Shown: in pieces, positions 1 through 5,733 of the stretch
How positions within the stretch are numbered: position 1 is the first letter of the stretch
Layout: each line of letters begins with the position of its first letter
Source of the DNA: CAWKZT01 sp963854565
GTDB lineage: Bacteria > Actinomycetota > Acidimicrobiia > Acidimicrobiales > JAHEJN01
Direction of reading: 5' to 3'
DNA: 12,032 nucleotides
NCBI GenBank assembly: GCA_963854565.1
Contig: CAWKZT010000053.1
Coordinates: forward strand, 1-12,032
The notes under the pieces: model-generated
What the model was told of the DNA's origin: nothing
The model's database searches: none
Seen by the model: the letters and a program-made list of their open reading frames with translations, nothing else
Position numbers and translations under genes: made by a program

Positions 1-312
1 CTGGGTAATTGTCCCGCGGCGTGGAGTCAAGCGATGCGCGATCGTGACCGACTCGATGGCGTTGCTCCCTGGATTGATTCCAGTGATGCTGGTGTCACAA
101 GCCCGGCTCCCGGACTGTTCGAAGCCATGCGGCGGGCCACGGGTGTGCCGTTTGAAGATTGGTTGTTTATCCATGCCGACCTCGAATCGCTCGACACGGG
201 CAAGACGCTTGGCATGTCAACGGTTTGGATGACCCGTGATCAGCCGCCAGCAGACCAACGGCCCGACCATGCCATCGTGCATAGTTTTGCTGACTTCTTC
301 CGTCGAAAGTAA
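1..312 (+). CDS. HAD-superfamily hydrolase-like protein, C-terminal part (5' truncated by window)
   Basis: The frame is open from base 1 to the TAA at 310-312, giving the last 103 residues; the true start lies outside the window. The pattern SPAPGLFEAM...TGVPFEDWLFIHADLESLDTGKTLGMSTVWM matches the C-terminal half of HAD phosphatases. There a 'KPdp.iF..a' segment is followed by 'l.vGD....D...A...Gm.tv', the acidic motif IV that holds Mg2+. Both motif IV aspartates are present (HADLESLD). The motif III lysine appears replaced: SP stands where KP is expected, and GD reads AD. This may be a specialised or weakened phosphatase; the substrate cannot be inferred. The nucleophile motif (DxDx[TV]) would be upstream and is not visible. 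radA follows after 32 bp, with its own promoter-like hexamer. Confidence 0.6.
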   Translation: MGNCPAAWSQAMRDRDRLDGVAPWIDSSDAGVTSPAPGLFEAMRRATGVPFEDWLFIHADLESLDTGKTLGMSTVWMTRDQPPADQRPDHAIVHSFADFFRRK

Positions 313-331
313 GACTGTCCTACCCGACGTC

Positions 332-337
332 TAGGGT
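332..337 (+). promoter_or_regulatory. Candidate -10 hexamer (TAGGGT) for leaderless radA
   Basis: TAGGGT fits the actinobacterial -10 form TAnnnT and ends 7 nt before the GTG start at 345, so transcription would begin at or next to the start codon. No Shine-Dalgarno sequence lies before radA, and no convincing -35 is seen. The same geometry recurs at other genes here. Confidence 0.4.
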
Positions 338-344
338 TTAGTCC

Positions 345-1709
345 GTGGCCAAAACAAAACGAGTTTTCTCCTGCACTGAGTGCGACGCTCAGTCCGCCAC
401 ATGGGTGGGACGGTGCCCGGCTTGCGATGCGTGGGGCACGCTGGTAGAGCAAGATGTGCATGCGGTTGTTGCTGCTGCGGTGGCGAAATCGGAGTTGGTT
501 CGGATCGGCAACATCACCTCAACCACCACCGACATGATGGCTACCGGCATAAGCGAGTTCGACCGTTCGCTGGGCGGCGGTTTGCATCGGGGTTCGGTAA
601 CACTGCTGGGTGGGCCACCCGGCATTGGCAAGAGCACGTTGCTGCTGCAGTTGTGTGCCGCCATTGCGACGCCGCAAGGTCCGGTCTTGTACATTTCCGC
701 CGAAGAGTCGCCGGGTCAAGTTCGTCAGCGTGCTCAGCGGCTCGGGTGTATGCACGACGATTTGTACGTGGCAGGCGAGACAACCTTGGGCGGTGTCTCG
801 GCGCTTATTGATTCGAAGGATTTTCGTCTCGTCGTGGTCGACTCAGTGCAGACGGTCGCCGACACGACGTTACCGAGTGCCAGTGGATCGGTAACCCAGG
901 TTCGTCATGTTGCTCACCGTCTAACCCAGCACGCCAAGGCCAAAGGGCTCACCTTGGTGTTGGTCGGCCATGTAACGAAAGATGGTGCGTTGGCCGGGCC
1001 GCGGGTCTTGGAACACCTGGTGGACACGGTGTTGGCGTTCGAGGCCGATCGCAGTGGCGAGTTGCGTATCTTGCGCGCCACCAAACATCGTTTTGGTCCC
1101 ACCGATGAGATCGGTTTGTTTGAAATGGCGGCCGAAGGCCTCCGCCCTGTCAGTGATCCAAGTGCCCGGTTTTTGGCCGATCGACGGCCAGGTGTTCCCG
1201 GTTCTGTTGTGATGGCCACGAACGAAGGCGAGCGTCCACTGCTCGTCGAAATTCAGGCGTTAGTAACCGATGCTTCAGGTGGCGGGAATCCACGCCGGTC
1301 GGCGCAGGGTGTCGAGTCGGGGCGTCTGTCGATGTTGCTTGCGGTACTTCAGGAACATGGTGGCCTTAAAACTTTCGACAAAGACGTTTATGTCTCGGTA
1401 GTTGGGGGAGCGCGGGTAAACGAGCCAGCCGCCGATCTTGCCATTATTTTGGCGGTCGCTTCTGCCATGAAAAAGCAGCCGATCTCCGACGATTTGGTGG
1501 CCATCGGCGAAGTCGGCCTAGGTGGGGAGTTGCGGCGAGTGTCTAACATCGACCGGCGACTCGCCGAAGCCGAGCGTTTGGGTTTTCGGACCGCGTTGAT
1601 TCCGCCGATGGATACCAAGACCGTTGACAAGTTTCAGATCGTCACCGCCAACGAAATTCACACGGCTATCAAAGAGGGTCTCGCTGTGCGACTGTCGGTG
1701 GTCGATTAG
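345..1709 (+). CDS. radA: DNA repair protein RadA (Sms)
   Basis: RadA is a RecA-like, DnaB-type helicase that promotes branch migration during recombinational repair. The 454-residue product has the full architecture. It starts with an N-terminal C4 zinc finger (Cys10, 13, 24, 27). The RecA-like core has Walker A GGPPGIGKS at 89-97 and Walker B LVVVDS at 162-167. The RadA signature is at 247-251, reading KHRFG instead of the usual KNRFG. A C-terminal Lon-protease-like domain (about 280-450, with VNEPAADLAIILAVASA) lacks the protease serine, as in all RadA. The start is GTG at 345, immediately before the conserved MAKTKRVFSC sequence. The length is typical. In M. tuberculosis radA lies next to disA and near carD-ispD-ispF; disA is absent here, and an SDR gene converges on radA 27 bp downstream. 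Confidence 0.96.
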   Translation: MAKTKRVFSCTECDAQSATWVGRCPACDAWGTLVEQDVHAVVAAAVAKSELVRIGNITSTTTDMMATGISEFDRSLGGGLHRGSVTLLGGPPGIGKSTLLLQLCAAIATPQGPVLYISAEESPGQVRQRAQRLGCMHDDLYVAGETTLGGVSALIDSKDFRLVVVDSVQTVADTTLPSASGSVTQVRHVAHRLTQHAKAKGLTLVLVGHVTKDGALAGPRVLEHLVDTVLAFEADRSGELRILRATKHRFGPTDEIGLFEMAAEGLRPVSDPSARFLADRRPGVPGSVVMATNEGERPLLVEIQALVTDASGGGNPRRSAQGVESGRLSMLLAVLQEHGGLKTFDKDVYVSVVGGARVNEPAADLAIILAVASAMKKQPISDDLVAIGEVGLGGELRRVSNIDRRLAEAERLGFRTALIPPMDTKTVDKFQIVTANEIHTAIKEGLAVRLSVVD

Positions 1710-1736
1710 TTTCGGCCACCAAAGCGGGCCCCGGGG

Positions 1737-2501
1737 TCACCCCTGAACGCTGTAGCCACCATCGGCGGGAATAGCGGCGCCGGTTATGAAGTCGCTCGCG
1801 GGGCTGGCAAGAAAAAGGCCGAGTCCGGCGAGATCGTCGGGCGTTCCCCACTTAGCGGCGGGTGTACGTTGCGTCACGGCCTCCTCAAGAGGCGGAATGG
1901 CCCTGCGCAGGCGGCGGGTGAGGTCGGTGTCGATCCATCCGGGCAAAATGGCATTGGCCTGGATGTTGTCATCGGCCCAATCGCAGGCGAGTGCCTTGGT
2001 GTACTGCACGATGGCACCCTTGCTGGCCGCGTATGCGGGTGTTGATCTGCGACCGAAGATGGACATCATCGACCCAATGTTGATGATTTTGCCGCCACCT
2101 TTGGCCTTCATGGCCGGGTATACCGCCTGGCTGCAGTAGTGCGCTCCGGTCATGTTGACTCCCATGACCAAATCCCACTCTTCGTCGGTAATGACGTCGG
2201 CTGATCCGCCGGCATTGATTCCGGCATTGTTGACAAGGATGTCGATGCGACCGAAGGCATCGAGAACGACTTCGACCATCGCGTCAACTGAGCTGCGATC
2301 TGCGACGTCGGTAGCGATGGTCATGATCCCGACGTTGTGGGGGGCTAACTGTTGTGCCGCCAGCGCCGACTTCTCTTCGTCGCGGGCGGCAATCACGATT
2401 GTTGCCCCACCGGCGGCTAGGCCGTGAGCAATGCCGAGGCCGATGCCTCCGTTGCCTCCCGTAACGATCGCAACTTTGTCCGCAAGATTGAAGCTCAACA
2501 T
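1737..2501 (-). CDS. SDR family NAD(P)-dependent oxidoreductase
   Basis: This is a classical short-chain dehydrogenase/reductase of 254 residues, the usual length. It has the Rossmann glycine motif TGGNGGIG (14-21), NNAG (91-94) and a complete catalytic tetrad Asn116, Ser144, Tyr157, Lys161 (PAYAASKGA). The C-terminal ADGGY segment is typical. The overall pattern (LADKVAIVTGGNGGIGLG at the N-terminus) resembles the gluconate 5-dehydrogenase/KduD-like sugar-acid branch, but the substrate cannot be assigned from sequence. The first ATG is used. There is no Shine-Dalgarno; a CATTAT hexamer at 2509-2514 ends 7 nt upstream, so the mRNA may be leaderless. It is convergent with radA (27 bp apart) and lies 100 bp downstream of the co-directional crp-like gene, so read-through from that gene is possible. 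Confidence 0.9.
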   Translation of the reverse strand: MLSFNLADKVAIVTGGNGGIGLGIAHGLAAGGATIVIAARDEEKSALAAQQLAPHNVGIMTIATDVADRSSVDAMVEVVLDAFGRIDILVNNAGINAGGSADVITDEEWDLVMGVNMTGAHYCSQAVYPAMKAKGGGKIINIGSMMSIFGRRSTPAYAASKGAIVQYTKALACDWADDNIQANAILPGWIDTDLTRRLRRAIPPLEEAVTQRTPAAKWGTPDDLAGLGLFLASPASDFITGAAIPADGGYSVQG

Positions 2502-2508
2502 GAGGTCA

Positions 2509-2514
2509 ATAATG
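2509..2514 (-). promoter_or_regulatory. Possible -10 hexamer (CATTAT) for the SDR gene
   Basis: Read on the minus strand, CATTAT keeps the two key -10 bases (A at position 2, T at position 6) and ends 7 nt before the ATG at 2501. The first base departs from TAnnnT and no -35 is seen, so support is weak. Confidence 0.25.
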
Positions 2515-2601
2515 CCACAGCATCATGACTAAGCAGGGATTGCGGTGCCGTTCGGTGAGGTCGGCGTCATGCACAAGCCGGTCACCGATGTAAGGCATGG
2601 G

Positions 2602-3273
2602 TTACTGGCTCCGGATCTCCATTTGGGTGCGGTTAGTAATTTTGTAACGTCGGTCGCGCTGCTCCAGCCATCCCAAACGAATGAAGGATGCAATGGCCTT
2701 GTTTACTCGTTCGCGCGACGCTCCTACCATGCCCGCTAGTTCTTCCTGGGTAATCGGCAAGGTGAACTCGTCGCCGTCGCCGGCGAGTTCGAGTAGGCGC
2801 TTGGCGGTACGACCCGACACATCAAGGAACACCGAATCGGCGAGCGCATTATCCATATTACGTAAACGGCCGGCGAGCAACTTCACGACCTGCCACAACA
2901 GCTGGGGGTGGTCACCGTAAAGTTCGCGCACAGGGGCATAGGGGACCCTGACCGCGGTGCTTGGTTCGAGCGCTCTGGCTTCGGCGGATCGCCCGCCGTT
3001 ATCGAACAAGCCCATTTCGCCGAAGAGGTCACCTGGTTCCATGAGCGCAACCATTGACTCGCGCCCATCGAATGATCTGTTGGCAATAGCAATCCGTCCC
3101 GTCGCCACCACGTACAGGGCATCGCCTTTGTCGTTCTCACTAAAAAGAAGGTCGTTTCGCTTTAGTGCGACCAGCGTGCTGAGGTCGGCAATAGATTGGA
3201 GTTGGGCTGGTTCGAGAGAGCCAAAGAGCTCGGTCGCCGCCAAAAGAGTGGTATCGGTCACGGTAGGCACCAC
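2602..3273 (-). CDS. Crp/Fnr family transcriptional regulator
   Basis: This cyclic-nucleotide-binding-type regulator has up to 223 residues. Residues ~15-130 form the cNMP-binding jelly roll, with a phosphate-binding cassette reading GDLFGEMGLFDNGGRSAEA (81-99). It is close to the cAMP-binding FGE...RSA pattern, so a GlxR-like, cAMP-responsive role is plausible. A dimerisation helix follows (~125-150). The HTH is at ~173-205 (TQEELAGMVGASRERVNKAI). The longest start is GTG at 3273. GTG at 3270 and at 3261 (giving MTDTTLLAATELF) are alternatives. The 3261 start fits common family N-termini and a TAGTGT hexamer at 3272-3277 better. No Fnr-type cysteine cluster is present. It is divergent from the IspD-like/ispF operon with only 9 bp between the longest start codons, so the two are probably controlled from one shared region. 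Confidence 0.92.
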   Translation of the reverse strand: MVPTVTDTTLLAATELFGSLEPAQLQSIADLSTLVALKRNDLLFSENDKGDALYVVATGRIAIANRSFDGRESMVALMEPGDLFGEMGLFDNGGRSAEARALEPSTAVRVPYAPVRELYGDHPQLLWQVVKLLAGRLRNMDNALADSVFLDVSGRTAKRLLELAGDGDEFTLPITQEELAGMVGASRERVNKAIASFIRLGWLEQRDRRYKITNRTQMEIRSQ

Positions 3274-3277
3274 ACTA
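3272..3277 (-). promoter_or_regulatory. Candidate -10 hexamer (TAGTGT) for crp-like gene
   Basis: On the minus strand TAGTGT lies 10 nt before the GTG at 3261, giving a transcript start about 3-4 nt before that codon. If real, the GTG codons at 3273 and 3270 are not in the mRNA and the protein starts at 3261. The hexamer lies between the two divergent genes and would overlap any promoter for the + strand operon. Confidence 0.3.
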
Positions 3278-3282
3278 CTGCT

Positions 3283-3567
3283 ATGAACGGGCCCGATCTA
3301 GCTGATCGTCAAACAGCCACCGTAGGGGTGATCAAGGTTGCCGCGGATCCGGTTACCGATACGGTCCGCGATGACTCAGCGGTGCTTATAGATCGAGCAG
3401 TTGTAGTTCGCGTTGGAGTAATCGTCACCAGCGACGCATCGGCGCACCATCGACTACTTCAGGCAGGTATTGACTCACGAGTAGCTGATCCTTCTACGGT
3501 GGTGGCGACAGCGATTGACTTAGGAATTCATGTCGTGGTCGTTTCCCAACCAAACGAAGAGGTTTGA
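3283..3567 (+). CDS. Short protein resembling the C-terminal half of IspD (likely remnant)
   Basis: The product is 94 residues from ATG 3283; the TGA ends 2 nt before the ispF ATG, so the genes are probably co-translated. Several stretches follow the C-terminal half of IspD (MEP cytidylyltransferase) in order. DPVTDTVR matches 'PVTDTik', and VLIDRAVVVRV matches the 'v..tvdR..l..vQ' strand. A segment then aligns with 'TPQ.F....L..A', and VATAIDLGIHVVVVSQPNEEV aligns with 'TDDA.LVE..G..V.vV.G...N.KIT'. The CTP-binding N-terminus (AAGxGxRxG...PK) is absent, and the QTPQ and N-x-K-I-T signatures are lost. It is therefore unlikely to be an active cytidylyltransferase. Position supports the idea: ispD directly precedes ispF in M. 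tuberculosis. No Shine-Dalgarno is seen. Alternatively it is an unrelated small protein. Confidence 0.55.
   Translation: MNGPDLADRQTATVGVIKVAADPVTDTVRDDSAVLIDRAVVVRVGVIVTSDASAHHRLLQAGIDSRVADPSTVVATAIDLGIHVVVVSQPNEEV
3556..3562 (+). promoter_or_regulatory. Ribosome binding site that fixes the ispF start
   Basis: GAAGAGG lies 7 nt before ATG 3570. This favours that codon over the in-frame TTG at 3564 and ATG at 3579. It sits inside the last codons of the preceding 94-aa gene. Confidence 0.6.
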
Positions 3568-3569
3568 CG

Positions 3570-4049
3570 ATGAGCACTATGCGTGTCGGCCAAGGATTCG
3601 ACGTTCATCCATTTTCTGATGACCCCGATCGCCATTTGGTGTTAGGTGGGGTCGTGTTTGATGGTGGCCGCGGTTTGGCCGGACACTCCGACAGTGATGT
3701 TATTGCCCACGCGGTGATCGACGCGATCCTCGGGGCTGCTGGTTTGGGTGACATAGGTCAACTATTTCCTGATACCGATCCGGCCCTCAAAGGGGCCGAC
3801 AGCTTGCAATTACTCGAAACCGCCGTGGCGAAGGTTGTTGCTGCGGGATGGTGCGTGGCCAACGTCGATACGTCCGTTGTGCTTGAATCGCCCAAATTGG
3901 CACCTCGCCGCAAAGAAATGCAGGAGCGGTTGACCGCGATCGTCGGCGCGCCGGTCACAATTAAAGGTAAGCGAGCCGAAGGCCTCGGTTCACTTGGCCG
4001 AGGCGAAGGCATTGCGTGTTGGGCTGTTGCCCTGTTGGAGGAACGATGA
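3570..4049 (+). CDS. ispF: 2-C-methyl-D-erythritol 2,4-cyclodiphosphate synthase IspF
   Basis: IspF cyclises CDP-methylerythritol 2-phosphate in the non-mevalonate isoprenoid pathway, as a zinc- and Mg-dependent trimer in the cytoplasm. The product has 159 residues, the usual size. Metal and active-site motifs are present: DVHPF (Asp11, His13), AGHSDSDVIAH (His39, Asp41, His47), GDIGQLFPDTD (60-70) and GRGEGIA at the C-terminus. The loop before GR reads IKGKRAEGLG, where many IspF have VKATT.E.LG. The nucleotide-contacting Thr residues are therefore replaced, which may be a clade trait. The ATG at 3570 has a good Shine-Dalgarno. The stop overlaps the next start as ATGA (4046-4049), indicating translational coupling to the methyltransferase. 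In M. tuberculosis cysS lies between these two genes; here it is missing. Confidence 0.95.
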   Translation: MSTMRVGQGFDVHPFSDDPDRHLVLGGVVFDGGRGLAGHSDSDVIAHAVIDAILGAAGLGDIGQLFPDTDPALKGADSLQLLETAVAKVVAAGWCVANVDTSVVLESPKLAPRRKEMQERLTAIVGAPVTIKGKRAEGLGSLGRGEGIACWAVALLEER

Positions 4050-4987
4050 GTAAAGGTAAACAAAGCAGCGGTGGCGGTAAGTCGCGCGGCAGCGCGAGCA
4101 AGCGTGGTGGTGGCACGGGGCGCAGCAGCGGGTCACAGAATTTCAATCAACGCGGCGGTCGCAGTAATAGTGTTCCGAAGGGTCGCCGGTCTAGTACTGG
4201 TGGCGAGGACACGTATATGGGCGCCCGCGATGCGATAAAGCGTGGGATCGGTGGAGATGTTGTCGAGGGCCGTCACGCGGTACGAGAATTACTGATTGCG
4301 GGGCGGCGCCGAGTTAAAGAGCTCACTCTGGCCGACGATCTCGATGCGGCGCCGATTCTTGATGAGATTGTCGATCTTGCCAACGATGCTCATGTGCCAA
4401 TGCGTTATGTACCGCGCTCAAAATTTGAACACACCGCCAGGTCCCAAGGGGCCCAAGGTGTGCTAGCTGTCGCAGCGGAGTTGCCGGAAACGAAACTTGA
4501 AGACATGGTGCGGCGTTCCGATGGCCCGCCATTCCTGTTACTCGTTGATGGGGTAACTGATCCGGGCAATCTTGGCGCATTGTTGCGTACCGCCGTGTGC
4601 GCGGGTGTTACCGGCGTTGTGTTACCTCGGCATCGCGCCGTACATATAACGCCAACGGTGGCGAAAGCCGCGGCAGGGGCGATAGAACATCTGTCCATTG
4701 CGTCAGTGGCCGGCCTTCCGGCCGCCATGACCAAACTGACCGAACTTGAAGTATGGACGGTTGGTCTCGACACGGTGTCTGAGCAGAAATTGTGGGGACT
4801 GCCCCAGGCCAATGGACCAGTTGCACTCGTGCTCGGAGCCGAAGGCAAGGGCATATCACCTCTCGTTCGAAAAAGGTGCGACGTCGTCGTGACAATTCCG
4901 ATGTCGGGACCGCTTGATTCGCTTAATGTGTCCGCTGCGGGAGCGCTGGCATTATTTGAGGTCTCGAGAGCCCGAGAGGAGAATTGA
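4046..4987 (+). CDS. rlmB: TrmH/SpoU family 23S rRNA (guanosine-2'-O-)-methyltransferase, RlmB type
   Basis: This is a SPOUT-class enzyme transferring a methyl group from S-adenosylmethionine to a ribose 2'-OH in RNA. The 313-residue product starts at ATG 4046, 2 nt after GGAGGAA (4037-4043), and overlaps the ispF stop. Residues 1-55 are a disordered basic tail rich in Gly, Ser, Arg and Lys, probably RNA-binding. An RNA-substrate-binding domain follows (about 72-145, opening with VVEGRHAVREL). The knotted SpoU domain has motif 1 DPGNLGALLRTA (172-183), motif 2 LVLGAEGKGI (261-270) and motif 3 IPMSGPLDSLNVSAAGALAL (284-303). RlmB (G2251) is the best guess; a tRNA target cannot be excluded. The last six codons lie antisense to the 3' end of the tRNA-Thr gene. 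Confidence 0.9.
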   Translation: MSKGKQSSGGGKSRGSASKRGGGTGRSSGSQNFNQRGGRSNSVPKGRRSSTGGEDTYMGARDAIKRGIGGDVVEGRHAVRELLIAGRRRVKELTLADDLDAAPILDEIVDLANDAHVPMRYVPRSKFEHTARSQGAQGVLAVAAELPETKLEDMVRRSDGPPFLLLVDGVTDPGNLGALLRTAVCAGVTGVVLPRHRAVHITPTVAKAAAGAIEHLSIASVAGLPAAMTKLTELEVWTVGLDTVSEQKLWGLPQANGPVALVLGAEGKGISPLVRKRCDVVVTIPMSGPLDSLNVSAAGALALFEVSRAREEN

Positions 4988-5041
4988 ACTCCTGACCTGC
5001 TGTTTACAAGACAGCTGCTCTACCAACTGAGCTACTCGGGC
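4969..5041 (-). tRNA. tRNA-Thr (anticodon UGU)
   Basis: The minus strand folds into a complete cloverleaf. The acceptor GCCCGAG (5035-5041) pairs with CTCGGGC (4970-4976), with discriminator U at 4969. The D arm is GCTC AGTTGGTA GAGC. The anticodon arm is GCTGT-CTTGTAA-ACAGC, with anticodon TGT reading ACA. The variable loop is AGGTC, and the T arm is AGGAG-TTCAATT-CTCCT. No CCA is encoded. The 3' 19 nt overlap the coding end and stop codon of the rlmB-like gene on the other strand. A TAGCCT hexamer at 5052-5057 (-) ends 10 nt before the mature 5' end and is a likely promoter element. No terminator is seen downstream, so the precursor would run antisense into rlmB. Confidence 0.96.
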
Positions 5042-5051
5042 GTGGCTTGAC

Positions 5052-5057
5052 AGGCTA
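5052..5057 (-). promoter_or_regulatory. Candidate -10 hexamer (TAGCCT) for tRNA-Thr
   Basis: On the minus strand the word GATAGCCTG occurs with the hexamer ending 10 nt upstream of the mature tRNA 5' end, so transcription would start about 3-4 nt before the tRNA. The same hexamer precedes fdhD, hemQ and possibly the lrp gene. No clear -35 is visible. Confidence 0.4.
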
Positions 5058-5090
5058 TCGTCCAGACAGCGGTCGCCGTGGGCGCTACCG

Positions 5091-5096
5091 TAGAAT
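5091..5096 (+). promoter_or_regulatory. Candidate -10 hexamer (TAGAAT) for the LytR_C gene
   Basis: TAGAAT is close to the sigma-70 consensus and would give a start near 5103, leaving a leader of about 25 nt with an AAGGA ribosome site before GTG 5128. TTGACA at 5047-5052 is too far away (38 bp) to be its -35. Confidence 0.4.
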
Positions 5097-5113
5097 GCAC
5101 AAAGATCTTCAAA

Positions 5114-5119
5114 AAGGAA
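5114..5119 (+). promoter_or_regulatory. Ribosome binding site supporting the GTG 5128 start
   Basis: AAGGAA within an A-rich stretch ends 8 nt before GTG 5128. It favours this start over TTG 5047 and ATG 5095; the ATG at 5095 is itself inside the candidate promoter. Confidence 0.4.
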
Positions 5120-5127
5120 AAAGCAGC

Positions 5128-5700
5128 GTGGATAACACCGCAGGTAAAGGTGCAGTTCTAATCGTCTTGGCATTACTGGTCGGCGCCTTTGTGCTCGGCC
5201 GGGGCTTCGACGGTGGCGGGAGTGACGGTTCGCTACTAACCGGTGACTCAACGTCCGGCGATGCGTCGGCGGTCGACGATGCCTCCGCTGATGCCGATGA
5301 GAATGGCGACGCCGTTGCGGTCGACCCAGCCGATTCACCAGGAACCGAAACCTTGCCGCTGACTACTCCAAGTCATGCGCCGGACACGGTCAAAGTACTC
5401 GTTGCTAATGGTGGCACCGTCACAGGTGCAGCATCAGTTGCCACGGGCACGCTTGCGGCCCGCAACTACGTCATGCTCGATGCCACCAACTCGCCCGAAA
5501 ATGCTGAGACCACAACGGTCTATTATGAGCCCGAGTATCAGCCCGATGCCGATGCGATAGCGCAAATACTTTCGGTCGGTCCAACGGCTGTCCAGCCGAT
5601 GCCAGCCACAGAGCCGGGCCCTTCAGGTGTAGACACTCGCGGCGCCCACGTTCTGGTTGTGCTGGGCAATGACCCGGTCGCCGAAGGCACCGACGGATAA
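5128..5700 (+). CDS. Membrane-anchored LytR_C-domain protein
   Basis: The product has 190 residues from GTG 5128. A short N-terminus precedes one transmembrane helix (about residues 8-24, GAVLIVLALLVGAFVLG), so the rest is probably outside the membrane. A low-complexity linker rich in Asp, Ala and Ser spans about 30-80. The C-terminal domain resembles LytR_C, the domain at the end of many LytR-CpsA-Psr cell-wall ligases. It opens with TVKVLVANGGTVTGAASVA, has a T-V-Y-Y strand in the middle and ends HVLVVLGNDPV. The LCP catalytic domain is absent, so it is probably not a ligase itself. Free-standing TM-plus-LytR_C proteins are common in Actinobacteria; their function is unclear and an envelope role is inference. 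Upstream in-frame starts would only add a non-conserved basic stretch. Confidence 0.8.
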   Translation: MDNTAGKGAVLIVLALLVGAFVLGRGFDGGGSDGSLLTGDSTSGDASAVDDASADADENGDAVAVDPADSPGTETLPLTTPSHAPDTVKVLVANGGTVTGAASVATGTLAARNYVMLDATNSPENAETTTVYYEPEYQPDADAIAQILSVGPTAVQPMPATEPGPSGVDTRGAHVLVVLGNDPVAEGTDG

Positions 5701-5733
5701 CACGGTTCACGATTTTAAATCCCGGGTGCGCTA

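Noticed and set aside
1710..1736. GC-rich partial palindrome between convergent radA and SDR genes as a terminator
   Set aside because: GGGGTCACCCC and CCCCGGGG can fold, but the arms are only 4 bp and no T-tract follows on either strand.
2502..2601. Possible small gene or RNA between the crp-like and SDR genes
   Set aside because: No convincing frame, hairpin with T-tract or RNA fold was seen in these 100 bp.
3564..3569. TTG 3564 as the ispF start
   Set aside because: It would overlap the upstream stop, and the ribosome site GAAGAGG would end directly before it; ATG 3570 has proper 7-nt spacing.
5047..5052. TTGACA as a -35 element for the LytR_C gene
   Set aside because: It is a perfect hexamer, but the only good -10 (TAGAAT, 5091) is 38 bp away and no -10 lies at 16-18 bp.
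4952..5338. Minus-strand frame of 128 codons over the tRNA and LytR_C gene start
   Set aside because: Its product is dominated by Arg and His, mirroring the Asp/Ala-rich linker on the other strand, and it runs through the tRNA gene.
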